64,000 nucleotides of DNA. Source: Pseudovibrio sp. Ad37. Its GTDB lineage: Bacteria; Pseudomonadota; Alphaproteobacteria; Rhizobiales; Stappiaceae. The position numbers were made by a program, and so were the translations under genes. The stretch covers positions 186,001-250,000 of the forward strand of contig NZ_LMCF01000012.1 of assembly GCF_001623075.1 (NCBI RefSeq). The letters are read 5' to 3'. The notes under the pieces are model-generated. The model had not been told where the DNA came from. It ran no database searches and was given only the letters and a program-made list of their open reading frames with translations. This document shows positions 10,841-22,039 of this stretch, one piece after another (position 1 is the stretch's first letter; each line of letters opens with the position of its first letter).

Positions 10841-12469
10841 TTATGGTTTTTCAGAGTGCCTTCCCAGCACACCACCGGCATTGTGAAGTGCTTCGGGATC
10901 ATCCAAATCACGTCGCGCCGCTTCTCCAAGCTCCACGGTGTAAACCACCGAAGGGTTCTGCTGAATGATTGGTTTGCCGCCAATATCACCTCGCAGACTA
11001 AGGAGATCATCAAAAAACGCACGATCCCAAAGCACTGGGTTGCCTCGTTTGCCATGCGTTGTAGAGACGCCGATCAGCTGATCCTGCATGGAATCGTGAT
11101 TCTTTAAAAGCTTATTGATGTCATCCGTAGATACGAAAGGCATGTCACCGAGCAGAATGAGTGCAGCCTGTGATTGGTCGTTGACGCTCTCGATTCCCTT
11201 TTTGACGGAGGATGAGATCCCTTCATCGTACTCAGCATTATGTCTGAACCGGATCGGCAACCCGGAAAGTGCCTCTTCTACCTTAGAGGCCATCGCGCCT
11301 GTGACGACAATGAGCTCATTCAACTTACTTGCAAGCGCATGCTCGGCAACGAGCCGGACGACAGGCTTCCCATCAATAAGCGCCAGCAGTTTGTTATGGT
11401 CCCCCATGCGAGAGGAGTTACCTGCCGCAAGTAGAATGCCGCTGCAGATGGCTTTGTCAACCTCCTCAGAGAGAGGATGGTCTCGGGGTTGAGGACGACT
11501 ATGGATTTCTTTCAAAAGCCCGCCAACCCCCATCGACATGATGTCTCTGCTGGTAATGCGGATATTGGCCAGCAAGCGCCGTAGGATCCAGTCAAACCCG
11601 TTCTCTTGCGGACTACGCGCACATCCTGGTGCACCAACAACTGGGGTGCCATTCAGCTCCCCAAGAACGAGCAGGTTGCCCGGATCAACCGGCATCCCAA
11701 AATGGATGAGCTCGCCGCCAGCGGCTTGAAGGGCCGCAGGAATAACATCCCCTTGATCCACCACCGCTGATGCGCCAAACACAACAATCAGGTCAGCGTC
11801 CTGCACTTGCGCTGTACCGAGCGCATTCGTGAGCGCGTCTTCGTCATGAGGCACACGCACATCCGCAGCAATCCTACTCGCTGCAATGTCCAGCCGTTCC
11901 TGCAAAACACGAAGGCTCTTTGCAATAACGGTCTCTTTCAAATGCGGAAGCGTCGTGGAAATGACTGCAACCGATTTAGGCGTATAAGCAGCCACCGAGA
12001 TAGCCTCGGAAATCTTGTCAGCAGCGCTCTGTGCCAACTTTTGACCAACGGCCAGCGGAATAATCTTGGCAGTCGCAAGCATACGCCCTTCGCGAACTTC
12101 TGTGAACGGAGGCAAGCAGGCAAACGTGATAGCCGGATCAATCAGGTTAGCTTCTGTCACTTTCTCAGCATCTACCTGTAAAATCCCGCTTTGCGAGGCA
12201 TAAAGGTTGGACCGTCCTGTAAAGGGCGTAGAAGCAGAAACAGCTGCGCCGCAAGCATGGTTGGCCAGCAAAGCAGCGGCGTCATCTTCGTGCAAATCAG
12301 TTGCCTCAACTTGCGCAACAATAACCTCCGCAAACCCTGCTGCAATCAACTGGCTCACATCCGCATCACTGAGCTGATGTCCTTTGGAGAGGGAGAGGCC
12401 ATTATGTTTGATGGAGTGGGCAAGGTAACATCCTGCACTCTCTGCAGCTGATCTGCTTCCAAATTTCAC
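10841..12469 (-). CDS. molybdopterin-binding domain fused to a MobA/MocA-like nucleotidyltransferase
   Basis: 542 aa from GTG 12469, preceded by GGAGGG at good spacing and one base after the XdhC stop, so translation is probably coupled. The N-terminal ~330 residues resemble a MoeA/MogA-type molybdopterin-binding fold (GHQLSDADVSQLIAAG, DADLIVVFGASAVVDQGD, GMPVDPGNLLVLGELNG). The C-terminal ~200 residues are a nucleotidyltransferase: ILLAAGNSSRMGDHNKLL with the LAAGxSxRMG nucleotide loop, ILLGDMPFVS, and GKRGNPVLW. The family matures molybdenum cofactor, for example by adding CMP for xanthine-dehydrogenase-type enzymes. No molybdoenzyme is encoded nearby, so its client must be elsewhere. Confidence 0.85.
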   Translation of the reverse strand: MKFGSRSAAESAGCYLAHSIKHNGLSLSKGHQLSDADVSQLIAAGFAEVIVAQVEATDLHEDDAAALLANHACGAAVSASTPFTGRSNLYASQSGILQVDAEKVTEANLIDPAITFACLPPFTEVREGRMLATAKIIPLAVGQKLAQSAADKISEAISVAAYTPKSVAVISTTLPHLKETVIAKSLRVLQERLDIAASRIAADVRVPHDEDALTNALGTAQVQDADLIVVFGASAVVDQGDVIPAALQAAGGELIHFGMPVDPGNLLVLGELNGTPVVGAPGCARSPQENGFDWILRRLLANIRITSRDIMSMGVGGLLKEIHSRPQPRDHPLSEEVDKAICSGILLAAGNSSRMGDHNKLLALIDGKPVVRLVAEHALASKLNELIVVTGAMASKVEEALSGLPIRFRHNAEYDEGISSSVKKGIESVNDQSQAALILLGDMPFVSTDDINKLLKNHDSMQDQLIGVSTTHGKRGNPVLWDRAFFDDLLSLRGDIGGKPIIQQNPSVVYTVELGEAARRDLDDPEALHNAGGVLGRHSEKP

Positions 12470-12470
12470 G

Positions 12471-13529
12471 TCAGCCCTCCTTCTTCTGGTCTGCCTTGGT
12501 CCCACGCAAAGTTACGATGATCTCTGCGAGCACGGCCACCGCAATCTCGGCTGGGTTAGCAGCGCCAATATCAAGGCCAATCGGCGCTTTGATACGGACA
12601 AGGTCTTCTTCGCTTATGCCAGCAGCGAGAAAGCGCTCACAGCGCTTTGCATGTGTCTTGCGGCTTCCTAACGCGCCAACATAAAAGCAGCCAGCTTTCA
12701 GCGCTTCCATCAGCGGCACATCATCAATTTTCGGATCGTGGGTCACCGCAGCAACAGCTGTGAAAGGATCAAGCTTCAACTGTGCCATCACATCTTGCGG
12801 CCATTCAGCCAGCAGCGGCACCTCAGGGAAGCGCTCTTCAGAGGCAAACGCAGTGCGTGGATCGACTATCGTAATGTCAAACCCTGCCGTTTGTGCAATC
12901 GGGACCAGCGCCTGCGTGATGTGAACAGCGCCCACCGCCACAATCCGCGTGGCCGGAACCTGCATGCTCAGGAAGTACTCTTCGCCGTCTTGCGCCTGCA
13001 CTCGCCCTGATTTGCCACTGCGAACACCGTTTTCAAAAGCAGCGGCAATGGCACTGTCCTCTGCATCATCTCCATAAAGCATCACAGAGGACAGACCGGT
13101 TGCCAGATTGGTAAGCAGCGCTGCTGGCTGGCGTGCAGCTCTCGACGTGTTCAGCAAGCGAACATGTCCGTGATCCGCCTCTGATGTCAGAGGCTCTAGA
13201 TACACGCCAATCTTACCACCACAGGAAAGGCCAACGCGCCACGCAGTTTCATCGGCGACACCAAACTCAATCTTTCGCGCTTTACCGTCTTCCAGCACAT
13301 CCATGGCTTCAGCAACCACAGCGCCTTCCACACAGCCGCCGGACACTGATCCCTCGAACTCTCCACTCTCATCAATAATGAGATGGCTGCCAACAGGGCG
13401 CGGCGCTGAACCCCACGTCTCAATCACCGTCGCCAGCACCAGTCTACGCCCCTCTGATTGCCAGCGCTCAGCAACACCAAGGACGTCGAGGTTTTTGGAA
13501 AGCTCTTGAGGCAAAGTGGAAACAGACAT
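12471..13529 (-). CDS. XdhC/CoxI family molybdoenzyme maturation protein
   Basis: 352 aa. The N-terminal domain carries LVLATVIETWGSAPRPVGSHL, then GSVSGGCVEGAVVAEA and GLSCGGKIGVYLEPL, the Cys-bearing hallmarks of XdhC/CoxI. The C-terminal Rossmann-like domain has RIVAVGAVHITQALVPIA, TIVDPRTAFASEERFP and YVGALGSRKTHAKR. XdhC proteins bind molybdenum cofactor, protect its sulfurated form and pass it to xanthine-dehydrogenase-like enzymes. It is first in a two-gene operon with the nucleotidyltransferase. Upstream (13561-13603) lies an imperfect inverted repeat, TCCTATG...CATAGGA, of unknown role. Confidence 0.88.
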   Translation of the reverse strand: MSVSTLPQELSKNLDVLGVAERWQSEGRRLVLATVIETWGSAPRPVGSHLIIDESGEFEGSVSGGCVEGAVVAEAMDVLEDGKARKIEFGVADETAWRVGLSCGGKIGVYLEPLTSEADHGHVRLLNTSRAARQPAALLTNLATGLSSVMLYGDDAEDSAIAAAFENGVRSGKSGRVQAQDGEEYFLSMQVPATRIVAVGAVHITQALVPIAQTAGFDITIVDPRTAFASEERFPEVPLLAEWPQDVMAQLKLDPFTAVAAVTHDPKIDDVPLMEALKAGCFYVGALGSRKTHAKRCERFLAAGISEEDLVRIKAPIGLDIGAANPAEIAVAVLAEIIVTLRGTKADQKKEG

Positions 13530-13673
13530 GACAGGCTCGCAAATAAACAGGGTCCCTAAGCGTCCTCCTATGCGAAAAACCTGAGAGATCTCACATAGGA
13601 CGATGCCCTAATAGAATGAGGAGCCTAGCCTGCTTGTTCAAGGGGATGCAACAACAGAACAGTGTTCAGTAAA

Positions 13674-13707
13674 ACAAAAAAAGCGCCGGGGCTTTCGCTC
13701 CAGCGCT
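13674..13707 (-). terminator. Rho-independent terminator of pckA
   Basis: On the minus strand AGCGCTGGAGC, loop GAAA, GCCCCGGCGCT, then seven T. It lies about 25 bases beyond the pckA stop. Confidence 0.85.
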
Positions 13708-13729
13708 CTCTTCGGGGGACTGATGACTA

Positions 13730-15340
<1,611 letters not shown>

Positions 15341-15764
15341 GTTCAGTAGTCCTTAATCGGCTCACTATTTAGCTTGCGTCATTCAATGGCACTGTGCCAG
15401 TGAATTTAGCGATAACGCCCCTTGGATGGGGCAGTCATGCTTACAAAAGCAAGACCAGAAATCCTGCGTTTTTCTATTAAACCGATTGAAATACGACCTT
15501 TTGCTGGCATAGATTTATTTTGCTTATAAAAATAAACTCGACACAAACTTGGTTTTCACTTTTAAGCGTTTAACGATACACTTCATGAAGAACACATGGC
15601 ACTTGGCAGGCGAAACCTTGTCAAAAGTAGCGCTAAATAAGGAATTTTTCCGAGTATCTTGCTAAAACAGGGTTTTGCCTTATTTCGAGGTTAGGGATCG
15701 CGCAAGTTAATCTCAAATCCCAACTAAGTAGCGAAACGTGCAAGAGAGGAATAAGGTCTCTGAT
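15341..15764. promoter_or_regulatory. divergent pckA / chvI control region
   Basis: 424 bases between two divergent starts, so it must hold both promoters. It is AT-rich around 15470-15560. I could not assign -35/-10 boxes or a ChvI site with confidence. No ORF or RNA is supported. Confidence 0.4.
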
Positions 15765-16463
15765 ATGCCAACGATTGCTCTGGTCGATGACGACCGTAAC
15801 ATTTTGACATCCGTCTCAATAGCTTTGGAAGCCGAAGGATATCGGGTCCAGACCTATACAGACGGAACAGTCGCACTGGAAGGGCTTCAGGCCGACCCGC
15901 CGGACCTTGCTATCTTTGATATCAAGATGCCGCGTATGGATGGAATGGAGCTGCTGCGCCGTTTCCGCCAGATGTCCGACCTGCCTGTGATCTTTCTGAC
16001 GTCTAAGGACGACGAGATTGATGAGTTGTTTGGCCTGAAAATGGGCGCCGACGACTTTATCCGGAAGCCATTCTCCCAGCGCCTGTTGGTTGAGCGTGTG
16101 AAGGCTGTTCTGCGCCGTGCTGCACCGCGAGATCCTGCAAGTGCTGCGACTGAGACTTCCAAGCTGCTGGAACGTGGCAACCTTGTCATGGATAAAGAGC
16201 GCCATACCTGCACATGGCTTGCAAAGCCGGTCACGCTGACAGTGACAGAATTTCTAATTCTCTTTGCTCTCGCTCAGCGTCCAGGCGTTGTGAAAAGCCG
16301 TAATGCGCTCATGGATGCTGCCTACGATGATCAGGTCTATGTTGACGATCGCACCATCGATAGCCATATCAAGCGCCTTCGCAAGAAGTTCAAAGTGGTT
16401 GATGATGACTTTGATATGATCGAAACACTCTACGGTGTAGGTTATCGCTTCCGCGAGAACTAA
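15765..16463 (+). CDS. chvI: OmpR-type response regulator ChvI
   Basis: 232 aa from ATG 15765 ([17 protein letters not shown]); an upstream GTG at 15738 would add nine residues. The receiver domain has acidic DDD, the phospho-acceptor Asp in [15 protein letters not shown], Thr in [10 protein letters not shown] and Lys in [12 protein letters not shown]. The C-terminal winged helix ends [17 protein letters not shown]...[11 protein letters not shown]. With ChvG it forms the acid/cell-envelope stress and host-association two-component system of alphaproteobacteria. ChvG follows directly. Confidence 0.95.
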   Translation: MPTIALVDDDRNILTSVSIALEAEGYRVQTYTDGTVALEGLQADPPDLAIFDIKMPRMDGMELLRRFRQMSDLPVIFLTSKDDEIDELFGLKMGADDFIRKPFSQRLLVERVKAVLRRAAPRDPASAATETSKLLERGNLVMDKERHTCTWLAKPVTLTVTEFLILFALAQRPGVVKSRNALMDAAYDDQVYVDDRTIDSHIKRLRKKFKVVDDDFDMIETLYGVGYRFREN

Positions 16464-16542
16464 TCTGAAGCAGCCCATGCTGGGCTGTCTGAAGCTTGGA
16501 AAAGCCTGAGAACACCCGTTCCTGAGAATTCGATAAGAGCGA

Positions 16543-18372
16543 ATGTCGGAAAATAAAGAAGAACAAAAGCGGGAAGACATCGAAGCAGACGACGCTCCTG
16601 ATACTCTTGACCCGCAACATACAGGTGCGTTCCGTTGGTTGGGACGTAGGCAAGTGCGCCAACGCGTCTTTACGCGCTGGATCTCGCTCGCCGGTATCTA
16701 TGCCTTTTCTTCTTTGACCCGCCGCATTCTGGTGCTCAACCTCGTCGGTCTTCTGGCGATGGTGATCTCCATTCTGTACTTGAACCAGTTTCAGGCCGGT
16801 CTGATCGATGCACGCGTTCAATCATTGCTGGTTCAGGGCGAGATCATTGCAGGCGCCATTGCGGCGTCCACCACAAGCGATGGTGATTCTCTTATGGTTG
16901 ATCCGGAGATGCTGCTGCGTCTGGAAGCCGGAGAGTCCACCAGTGCTCGCTCAACGCTGGGAAGTCTGGACTTCCCGATCAACCCTGAGATTGTCGGACC
17001 TATACTACGGCGACTGATATCGCCCACCAAAACACGGGCCCGAATCTACGACCCCGAAGGCATGTTGATGCTGGATTCACGCCAGCTCCATGCCCAAAAC
17101 CAAATTTTCCGCTTCGATCTGCCGCCGCCGGACGAAAGCAAGGATCCCTTCTTCCAGAAAATGTGGGAGGAGCTGAAACTCTGGATCCGCCGTGGCGAGT
17201 ACCCGCCATATAAAGAAGTCGGACGGACGGAAGGGCGCGAATACCCTGAGGTCGAGGCCGCACTGGCTGGTTCCCCTGCATCCGTTGTACGTGTTGGCGC
17301 AAAAGGCGAAATGGTTGTCGCCGTGGCTGTGCCAATTCAACGCTTCCGCGGTGTCCTTGGTTCACTACTCCTGTCGACACAAGGCGGGGACATTGACGAT
17401 ATCGTCGCCGCAGAACGCAATGCGATCCTGAAGATCTTTCTCGTTGCTGCTGTTGTGGTGATGATCCTGTCCGTGCTGTTAGCCGGTACTATCGCAGGAC
17501 CAGTCCGCCGCTTGTCAGAAGCTGCGCAAAAAGTGCAATCAGCGATCAATACGCGGGAAGAAATTCCCGAGTTTGAAGATCGTTACGATGAGATTGGTCA
17601 TTTGGCGCGTGCGCTGAGGAATATGACCAAGGCTCTGTATGGCCGTATGGATGCGATTGAGAGCTTCGCCGCAGATGTGGCACATGAGCTGAAAAACCCG
17701 CTGACATCCCTTCGAAGTGCCGTTGAAACACTGCCATTGGCAAAGAACGAGCGATCACGTGAACGCTTGCTAGAAGTCATCCAGCATGATGTAAAGCGCC
17801 TTGATCGCTTGATTACAGACATCTCTGAAGCATCGCGAATTGATGCAGAAATGTCTCGCGCAGAATCCCACGATGTTGATATGGCAACGTTGTTGCAGGC
17901 TGTCGTATCCATTGCCAATGAACGCGCTTGTGATGATATCCCTCATGTCGACTTGAAGTTTGAGCCATCCAAGACTGACAAGAATTTCCAGATGCAGGGC
18001 AATGACCAGCGTCTCGGTCAGGTCATCAATAACCTGATCGACAATGCGCGCTCGTTTGCACCAGAAGGAACTCCTGTTACAGTTACGGCGAAGCGCAAGA
18101 ACAATCAGATTATCATCTGGGTCGAAGATTCTGGTCCTGGTATTAAAGAAGAACTCCGCGAACGCGTCTTTGAGCGCTTCTATACGGATAGACCGGAATA
18201 TGAGGGCTTCGGAAACAACTCTGGCTTGGGTCTCTCTATCTGCCGCCAGATTATTGAAGCACACCGGGGTGAAATCTCGGTCATGAACCGAACCTCTGAA
18301 GAAGAGGGGCAAGAGCCGAAAGTGCTTGGTGCCCGGTTCGTGATCAAACTGAGGGCCAAAACAACCACATGA
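16543..18372 (+). CDS. chvG: sensor histidine kinase ChvG (ExoS type)
   Basis: 609 aa from ATG 16543. A basic N-terminal tail precedes TM1 (ILVLNLVGLLAMVISILYL, about residue 63). A ~220-residue periplasmic sensor domain follows, then TM2 (FLVAAVVVMILSVLLAGTI, about 300), HAMP, and the H-box FAADVAHELKNPLTSL with the phospho-acceptor His. The ATPase domain shows NLIDNARSF, DSGPGI and GLGLSICRQI. In related species the periplasmic inhibitor ExoR controls this kinase. The stop overlaps the hprK start. Confidence 0.95.
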   Translation: MSENKEEQKREDIEADDAPDTLDPQHTGAFRWLGRRQVRQRVFTRWISLAGIYAFSSLTRRILVLNLVGLLAMVISILYLNQFQAGLIDARVQSLLVQGEIIAGAIAASTTSDGDSLMVDPEMLLRLEAGESTSARSTLGSLDFPINPEIVGPILRRLISPTKTRARIYDPEGMLMLDSRQLHAQNQIFRFDLPPPDESKDPFFQKMWEELKLWIRRGEYPPYKEVGRTEGREYPEVEAALAGSPASVVRVGAKGEMVVAVAVPIQRFRGVLGSLLLSTQGGDIDDIVAAERNAILKIFLVAAVVVMILSVLLAGTIAGPVRRLSEAAQKVQSAINTREEIPEFEDRYDEIGHLARALRNMTKALYGRMDAIESFAADVAHELKNPLTSLRSAVETLPLAKNERSRERLLEVIQHDVKRLDRLITDISEASRIDAEMSRAESHDVDMATLLQAVVSIANERACDDIPHVDLKFEPSKTDKNFQMQGNDQRLGQVINNLIDNARSFAPEGTPVTVTAKRKNNQIIIWVEDSGPGIKEELRERVFERFYTDRPEYEGFGNNSGLGLSICRQIIEAHRGEISVMNRTSEEEGQEPKVLGARFVIKLRAKTTT

Positions 18373-18863
18373 CGACACTGGATCAGAAGCAAAGTGTACA
18401 GGCAGCAGAGGGACAAGCGATCCACGCGACGTGCCTGGTGGTTGGCACGAAAGGCATTCTGATCCGCGGCCCCTCTGGTACCGGCAAATCAGCGCTGGCG
18501 CTGGAATTTATACAGCGCGCGCATCTTAAAGGCAGTTTTGCAGCCCTCGTTGCTGATGATCGTGTCTACATTGCTGAGAAAAATAGTCGATTAATAGGGG
18601 CTTGCCCAAATCCAATTAAGGGAAAGGCCGAGCTGCGAGGCTATGGCGTTGTCGATGTTCCTTACCTCGATACTGCAGTAATCCATATGGTTCTGGATCT
18701 GGAAGCCCGAGAGGAAATCGATAGATTGCCGGAGGAGCAAGCGCAGACTTGTGAACTTTGCTCAGTCAAATTAATTCGACAACAAGTACCTAAAGAAGAT
18801 CATTTAGCCGCTCTTCGGCTCGCGAATGCACTTATTTTTACTAATCCAGTGCACAACTATTAG
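18369..18863 (+). CDS. hprK: HPr kinase/phosphorylase, short alphaproteobacterial form
   Basis: 164 aa with only the catalytic C-terminal half of the Firmicutes enzyme, as usual in this class. P-loop GPSGTGKSALALEF, ADDRVYI and the capping segment ELRGYGVVDVPYL are present. It phosphorylates HPr on serine and can reverse this. It overlaps the chvG stop by four bases (ATGA) and precedes EIIA and HPr, linking two-component sensing with the PTS-derived regulatory relay. Confidence 0.93.
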   Translation: MTTLDQKQSVQAAEGQAIHATCLVVGTKGILIRGPSGTGKSALALEFIQRAHLKGSFAALVADDRVYIAEKNSRLIGACPNPIKGKAELRGYGVVDVPYLDTAVIHMVLDLEAREEIDRLPEEQAQTCELCSVKLIRQQVPKEDHLAALRLANALIFTNPVHNY

Positions 18864-18971
18864 CCCTCTGTGTATGAGCATGCCGATTTTTCTTGCACTG
18901 CAGCGTGTCCTTCAACAAAGTAGGATTGGAATAACCTAAGAGTAGACACTCTGTTAGTTCGCGGGAAATAT

Positions 18972-19376
18972 ATGATTGGTCTAGTTCTTGTCACCCATGG
19001 TCGGTTGGCAGAAGAGTTCAAATCGGCTCTTGAGCATGTTGTGGGTCCACAGGACCGGGTAGCAACCATTAGCATCGGCCCAGATGATGATATGGAACAA
19101 CGTCGTCAGGACATCCTGCGTTCCGTTGAAGCTGTCAACGACGGCTCTGGCGTTGTCCTTCTTACCGACATGTTTGGCGGTACGCCTTCTAATCTCGCTA
19201 TTTCTGTGATGGATGGTGGTAGCGTTGAGGTCGTAGCTGGTGTAAACCTGCCGATGCTCATAAAACTGGCAAGCGTTCGAAATGAAAAATCGCTCGCCGA
19301 AGCGGTAGAAGAAGCCCGCAGTGCAGGACAGAAGTATATCTCCGTAGCTTCGCAGGTCCTGTCCGGGCAAGGCTAA
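18972..19376 (+). CDS. PTS mannose-family EIIA component
   Basis: 134 aa. GLVLVTHGRLAEEF contains the phospho-acceptor His (residue 9), and VVLLTDMFGGTPSNLAISVM is the family signature. No membrane EIIC or EIID is encoded nearby, so this is a regulatory phosphate acceptor and not part of a sugar importer, as known for alphaproteobacterial PTS relays. ATG 18972 is preceded by GCGGGAAAT. It is six bases upstream of HPr. Confidence 0.92.
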   Translation: MIGLVLVTHGRLAEEFKSALEHVVGPQDRVATISIGPDDDMEQRRQDILRSVEAVNDGSGVVLLTDMFGGTPSNLAISVMDGGSVEVVAGVNLPMLIKLASVRNEKSLAEAVEEARSAGQKYISVASQVLSGQG

Positions 19377-19382
19377 GAAAAT

Positions 19383-19667
19383 ATGGATGAATGCACTGTG
19401 TTAGCTCGCGATCTGACCATCGTGAACACCCGTGGTTTGCACGCGCGCGCCTCAGCTAAGCTGGTCAAGCTGGTTGAGACTTTTGATGCCCACGTAAGAG
19501 TTTCTAAGGACGGCCAAACTGTTGGTGGAACCTCCATCATGGGGCTGATGATGCTTGCAGCCAGCCCAGGCTGCTCAATCCACGTTGTCGTAACCGGCAA
19601 TCAGAAAGAAGAAGCTATCTCCGCGATCGCGCATCTGGTGGAAGATGGTTTCGGTGAAAGAGACTAA
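19383..19667 (+). CDS. ptsH: HPr family phosphocarrier protein
   Basis: 94 aa. The active-site block is VNTRGLHARASAKLV with His, and the regulatory serine lies in GGTSIMGLMML, the target of HprK. It accepts phosphate from EI (not in the window) and passes it to EIIA. The operon chvI-chvG-hprK-EIIA-HPr places kinase and target together. Confidence 0.94.
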   Translation: MDECTVLARDLTIVNTRGLHARASAKLVKLVETFDAHVRVSKDGQTVGGTSIMGLMMLAASPGCSIHVVVTGNQKEEAISAIAHLVEDGFGERD

Positions 19668-19692
19668 ATAAGGCCAGCACCTAGAGGATCTC

Positions 19693-20145
19693 ATGAAAAA
19701 GCGCCCAGCTTCCCGCCTGTTGGTGGTTGATCCTCAAGACCGAATTCTCCTCTTCAATTTCAAGTTCGACAAAGGCCCTCTCAAAGGCCAGGACTATTGG
19801 GCCACCGTTGGCGGTGGTATTGAGCCGGGTGAGAGCTTTGAAGAAGCCGCCCGCCGCGAACTTCTGGAAGAAACCGGAAGCACCGAACCTGTCGGTGAGG
19901 TGATCCACGCCAGAAGAGCGGTTTTTCAGACACCATCCGGTGAGGTGGTAGATGCTGAAGAGCATTTTTTCTTTGTCACCGTTTCCGACTCGAAAATCGA
20001 CTATTTCCCCCACACAGTGATAGAAACTCAGGTAATGAGAGTGCATCACTGGTGGACGCGGAAAGAGCTCGAAGCCACATCACTGACGATCTTCCCTGAA
20101 AATATCCTAGAAATTCTAAAGCCTTACCTTCCAAGAAGCGTATAA
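19693..20145 (+). CDS. Nudix hydrolase
   Basis: 150 aa. The Nudix box GGIEPGESFEEAARRELLEE followed by TGS is complete (G-x5-E-x7-REUxEExGU), so it should hydrolyse a nucleoside diphosphate linked to another group with Mg2+. The substrate cannot be told. It starts 25 bases after HPr and may be co-transcribed, but it is not part of the usual conserved string. Confidence 0.85.
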   Translation: MKKRPASRLLVVDPQDRILLFNFKFDKGPLKGQDYWATVGGGIEPGESFEEAARRELLEETGSTEPVGEVIHARRAVFQTPSGEVVDAEEHFFFVTVSDSKIDYFPHTVIETQVMRVHHWWTRKELEATSLTIFPENILEILKPYLPRSV

Positions 20146-20183
20146 GCCACTCCGCATTCCTGAATTCACCTGTACTTTAGGTT

Positions 20184-20205
20184 GATATAAAGAAACCTTT
20201 ATATC
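20184..20205. promoter_or_regulatory. perfect inverted repeat upstream of ahcY, candidate SahR-type operator
   Basis: GATATAAAG (20184-20192), AAAC, CTTTATATC (20197-20205). A nine-base palindrome of this AT-rich kind, about 115 bases before an S-adenosylhomocysteine hydrolase gene, suits an ArsR-family SahR-like operator. The regulator assignment is from memory and inference. Confidence 0.45.
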
Positions 20206-20321
20206 TTTATTGCGTTCGTCTTCTCCTGTGATGTATAACAGCATGCAGTGTACGCTCATTTTGCGAGCACTCATCAATCACGCGGGAGGGGACTATGGGC
20301 CCGGGCTTTCAGGAAGATTTA

Positions 20322-21722
20322 ATGACTGCGTCTAACGATTACTACGTCAAAGACATCTCACTTGCAGAGTGGGGTCGTACTGAAATTGAAATTGCCGAAA
20401 CCGAGATGCCGGGCCTGATGGCTTGTCGTGAGGAATTTGGTGCAAGTAAGCCTCTGAAAGGCGCGCGCATCGCTGGTTCTCTGCACATGACCATCCAGAC
20501 AGCGGTTCTGATTGAGACCCTCATTGAGTTGGGTGCAGAAGTTCGCTGGGCATCTTGTAACATCTTCTCCACGCAGGATCAGGCTGCAGCTGCAATCGCA
20601 GCAGCTGGTGTTCCGGTGTTCGCTGAAAAAGGCGAAACCCTTGATGAATACTGGACCTATGCGGACAAAATCTTCGATTGGGGCGACGGCCAAACCGCAA
20701 ACCTCATTCTGGATGATGGCGGCGACGCAACTCTGATGATTCTTCTCGGCGCGAAAGCTGAGAAAGACCTATCCGTTCTCGACAACCCGTCCAACGAAGA
20801 AGAAACCGCTCTCTTCGCAGCGATCAAGCGTCGCCTCGAAAAAGACCCGGGCTTCTACTCCAAAGTTAAGGGCAACATCCAAGGCGTCTCCGAAGAGACA
20901 ACCACGGGTGTTATGCGCCTATACGAAATGCAGAGGAAGGGCGACCTGCCATTCCCTGCGATCAACGTGAACGACTCTGTCACCAAGTCCAAGTTCGACA
21001 ACCGCTATGGCTGCCGTGAATCTCTCGTAGACGGTATCCGCCGCGGCACTGATGTCATGATGGCTGGTAAAGTTGCTGTTGTCGCTGGTTACGGCGACGT
21101 TGGCAAAGGCTCTGCGCAGTCTCTGGAAGGAGCTGGTGCCCGTGTGATCGTGACTGAGATCGATCCGATCTGTGCACTTCAGGCTGCGATGGATGGCTAT
21201 GAAGTGAAGACGATGGAACAGGCCATCGGTGAAGGCGATATCTTTGTCACCACCACCGGCAACAAAGACGTCATCACAGCTGACCACATGCGCGACATGA
21301 AAGACATGGCGATCGTCTGTAACATCGGTCACTTCGACAACGAGATTCAGGTTGCTGCGCTGCGTAACTACAAATGGCGCAATGTGAAGCCACAGGTTGA
21401 CCTGATCGAGTATCCGGATGGCAAGCGTCTGATCCTTCTCTCCGAAGGCCGCCTGGTTAACCTTGGCAATGCGACCGGTCATCCATCCTTTGTTATGTCC
21501 GCCAGCTTCACCAACCAGGTTCTGGCGCAAATGGAGCTGCACACCAAAGGCGACGACTACAAAAACGAAGTCTACGTGCTGCCGAAGCATCTGGATGAGA
21601 AGGTTGCGCGCCTGCATCTTAAGAAGCTTGGTGCAACCCTGTCTGAATTGACCGATGATCAGGCCAACTACCTCGGTCTCGACAAATCCGGTCCGTTCAA
21701 GGCTGAGCACTACAAGTACTGA
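20322..21722 (+). CDS. ahcY: adenosylhomocysteinase
   Basis: 466 aa from ATG 20322, chosen because AGGAAG lies six bases upstream; ATG 20295 would add nine residues. It splits S-adenosylhomocysteine into homocysteine and adenosine and so relieves inhibition of methyltransferases. The signatures [15 protein letters not shown] and [13 protein letters not shown] (NAD+ loop) and the C-terminal [11 protein letters not shown] are clear. Length is typical of the proteobacterial form. It closes the conserved pckA-to-ahcY region. Confidence 0.97.
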   Translation: MTASNDYYVKDISLAEWGRTEIEIAETEMPGLMACREEFGASKPLKGARIAGSLHMTIQTAVLIETLIELGAEVRWASCNIFSTQDQAAAAIAAAGVPVFAEKGETLDEYWTYADKIFDWGDGQTANLILDDGGDATLMILLGAKAEKDLSVLDNPSNEEETALFAAIKRRLEKDPGFYSKVKGNIQGVSEETTTGVMRLYEMQRKGDLPFPAINVNDSVTKSKFDNRYGCRESLVDGIRRGTDVMMAGKVAVVAGYGDVGKGSAQSLEGAGARVIVTEIDPICALQAAMDGYEVKTMEQAIGEGDIFVTTTGNKDVITADHMRDMKDMAIVCNIGHFDNEIQVAALRNYKWRNVKPQVDLIEYPDGKRLILLSEGRLVNLGNATGHPSFVMSASFTNQVLAQMELHTKGDDYKNEVYVLPKHLDEKVARLHLKKLGATLSELTDDQANYLGLDKSGPFKAEHYKY

Positions 21723-21740
21723 TACGCGTTCTTCGTAATT

Positions 21741-21773
21741 GCTGTTAACGCTAAGGGACTTAGCGTTAACAGC
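21741..21773 (+). terminator. strong hairpin after ahcY, probable terminator without a T run
   Basis: GCTGTTAACGCTAA (21741-21754) pairs perfectly over 14 bases with TTAGCGTTAACAGC (21760-21773), 19 bases after the ahcY stop. No T run follows, so it may be an mRNA 3'-end stabiliser. Confidence 0.55.
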
Positions 21774-22039
21774 TCCATGAATTCTACTGGGTCCAATAAG
21801 CACACTTTCAATATATTGGGGGTGCGCTTGTTGGGCTTACTACAGATTGTGGTGGATGATTATTTCGCCCACAGGATTTGTTTACTTTTTGTAAAGATCC
21901 TCTTCTTCCCAAAAATCAATCAGGTTATGTTGATTATCGAATCAGTCGTTAAGTTAGGCAGTTGAGCGACTTATTCGCGATTCGTGACACCAATGCGGCG
22001 TGTGACACGAATCTGAGGCGGCGAAGAAAGGGGCACAAC

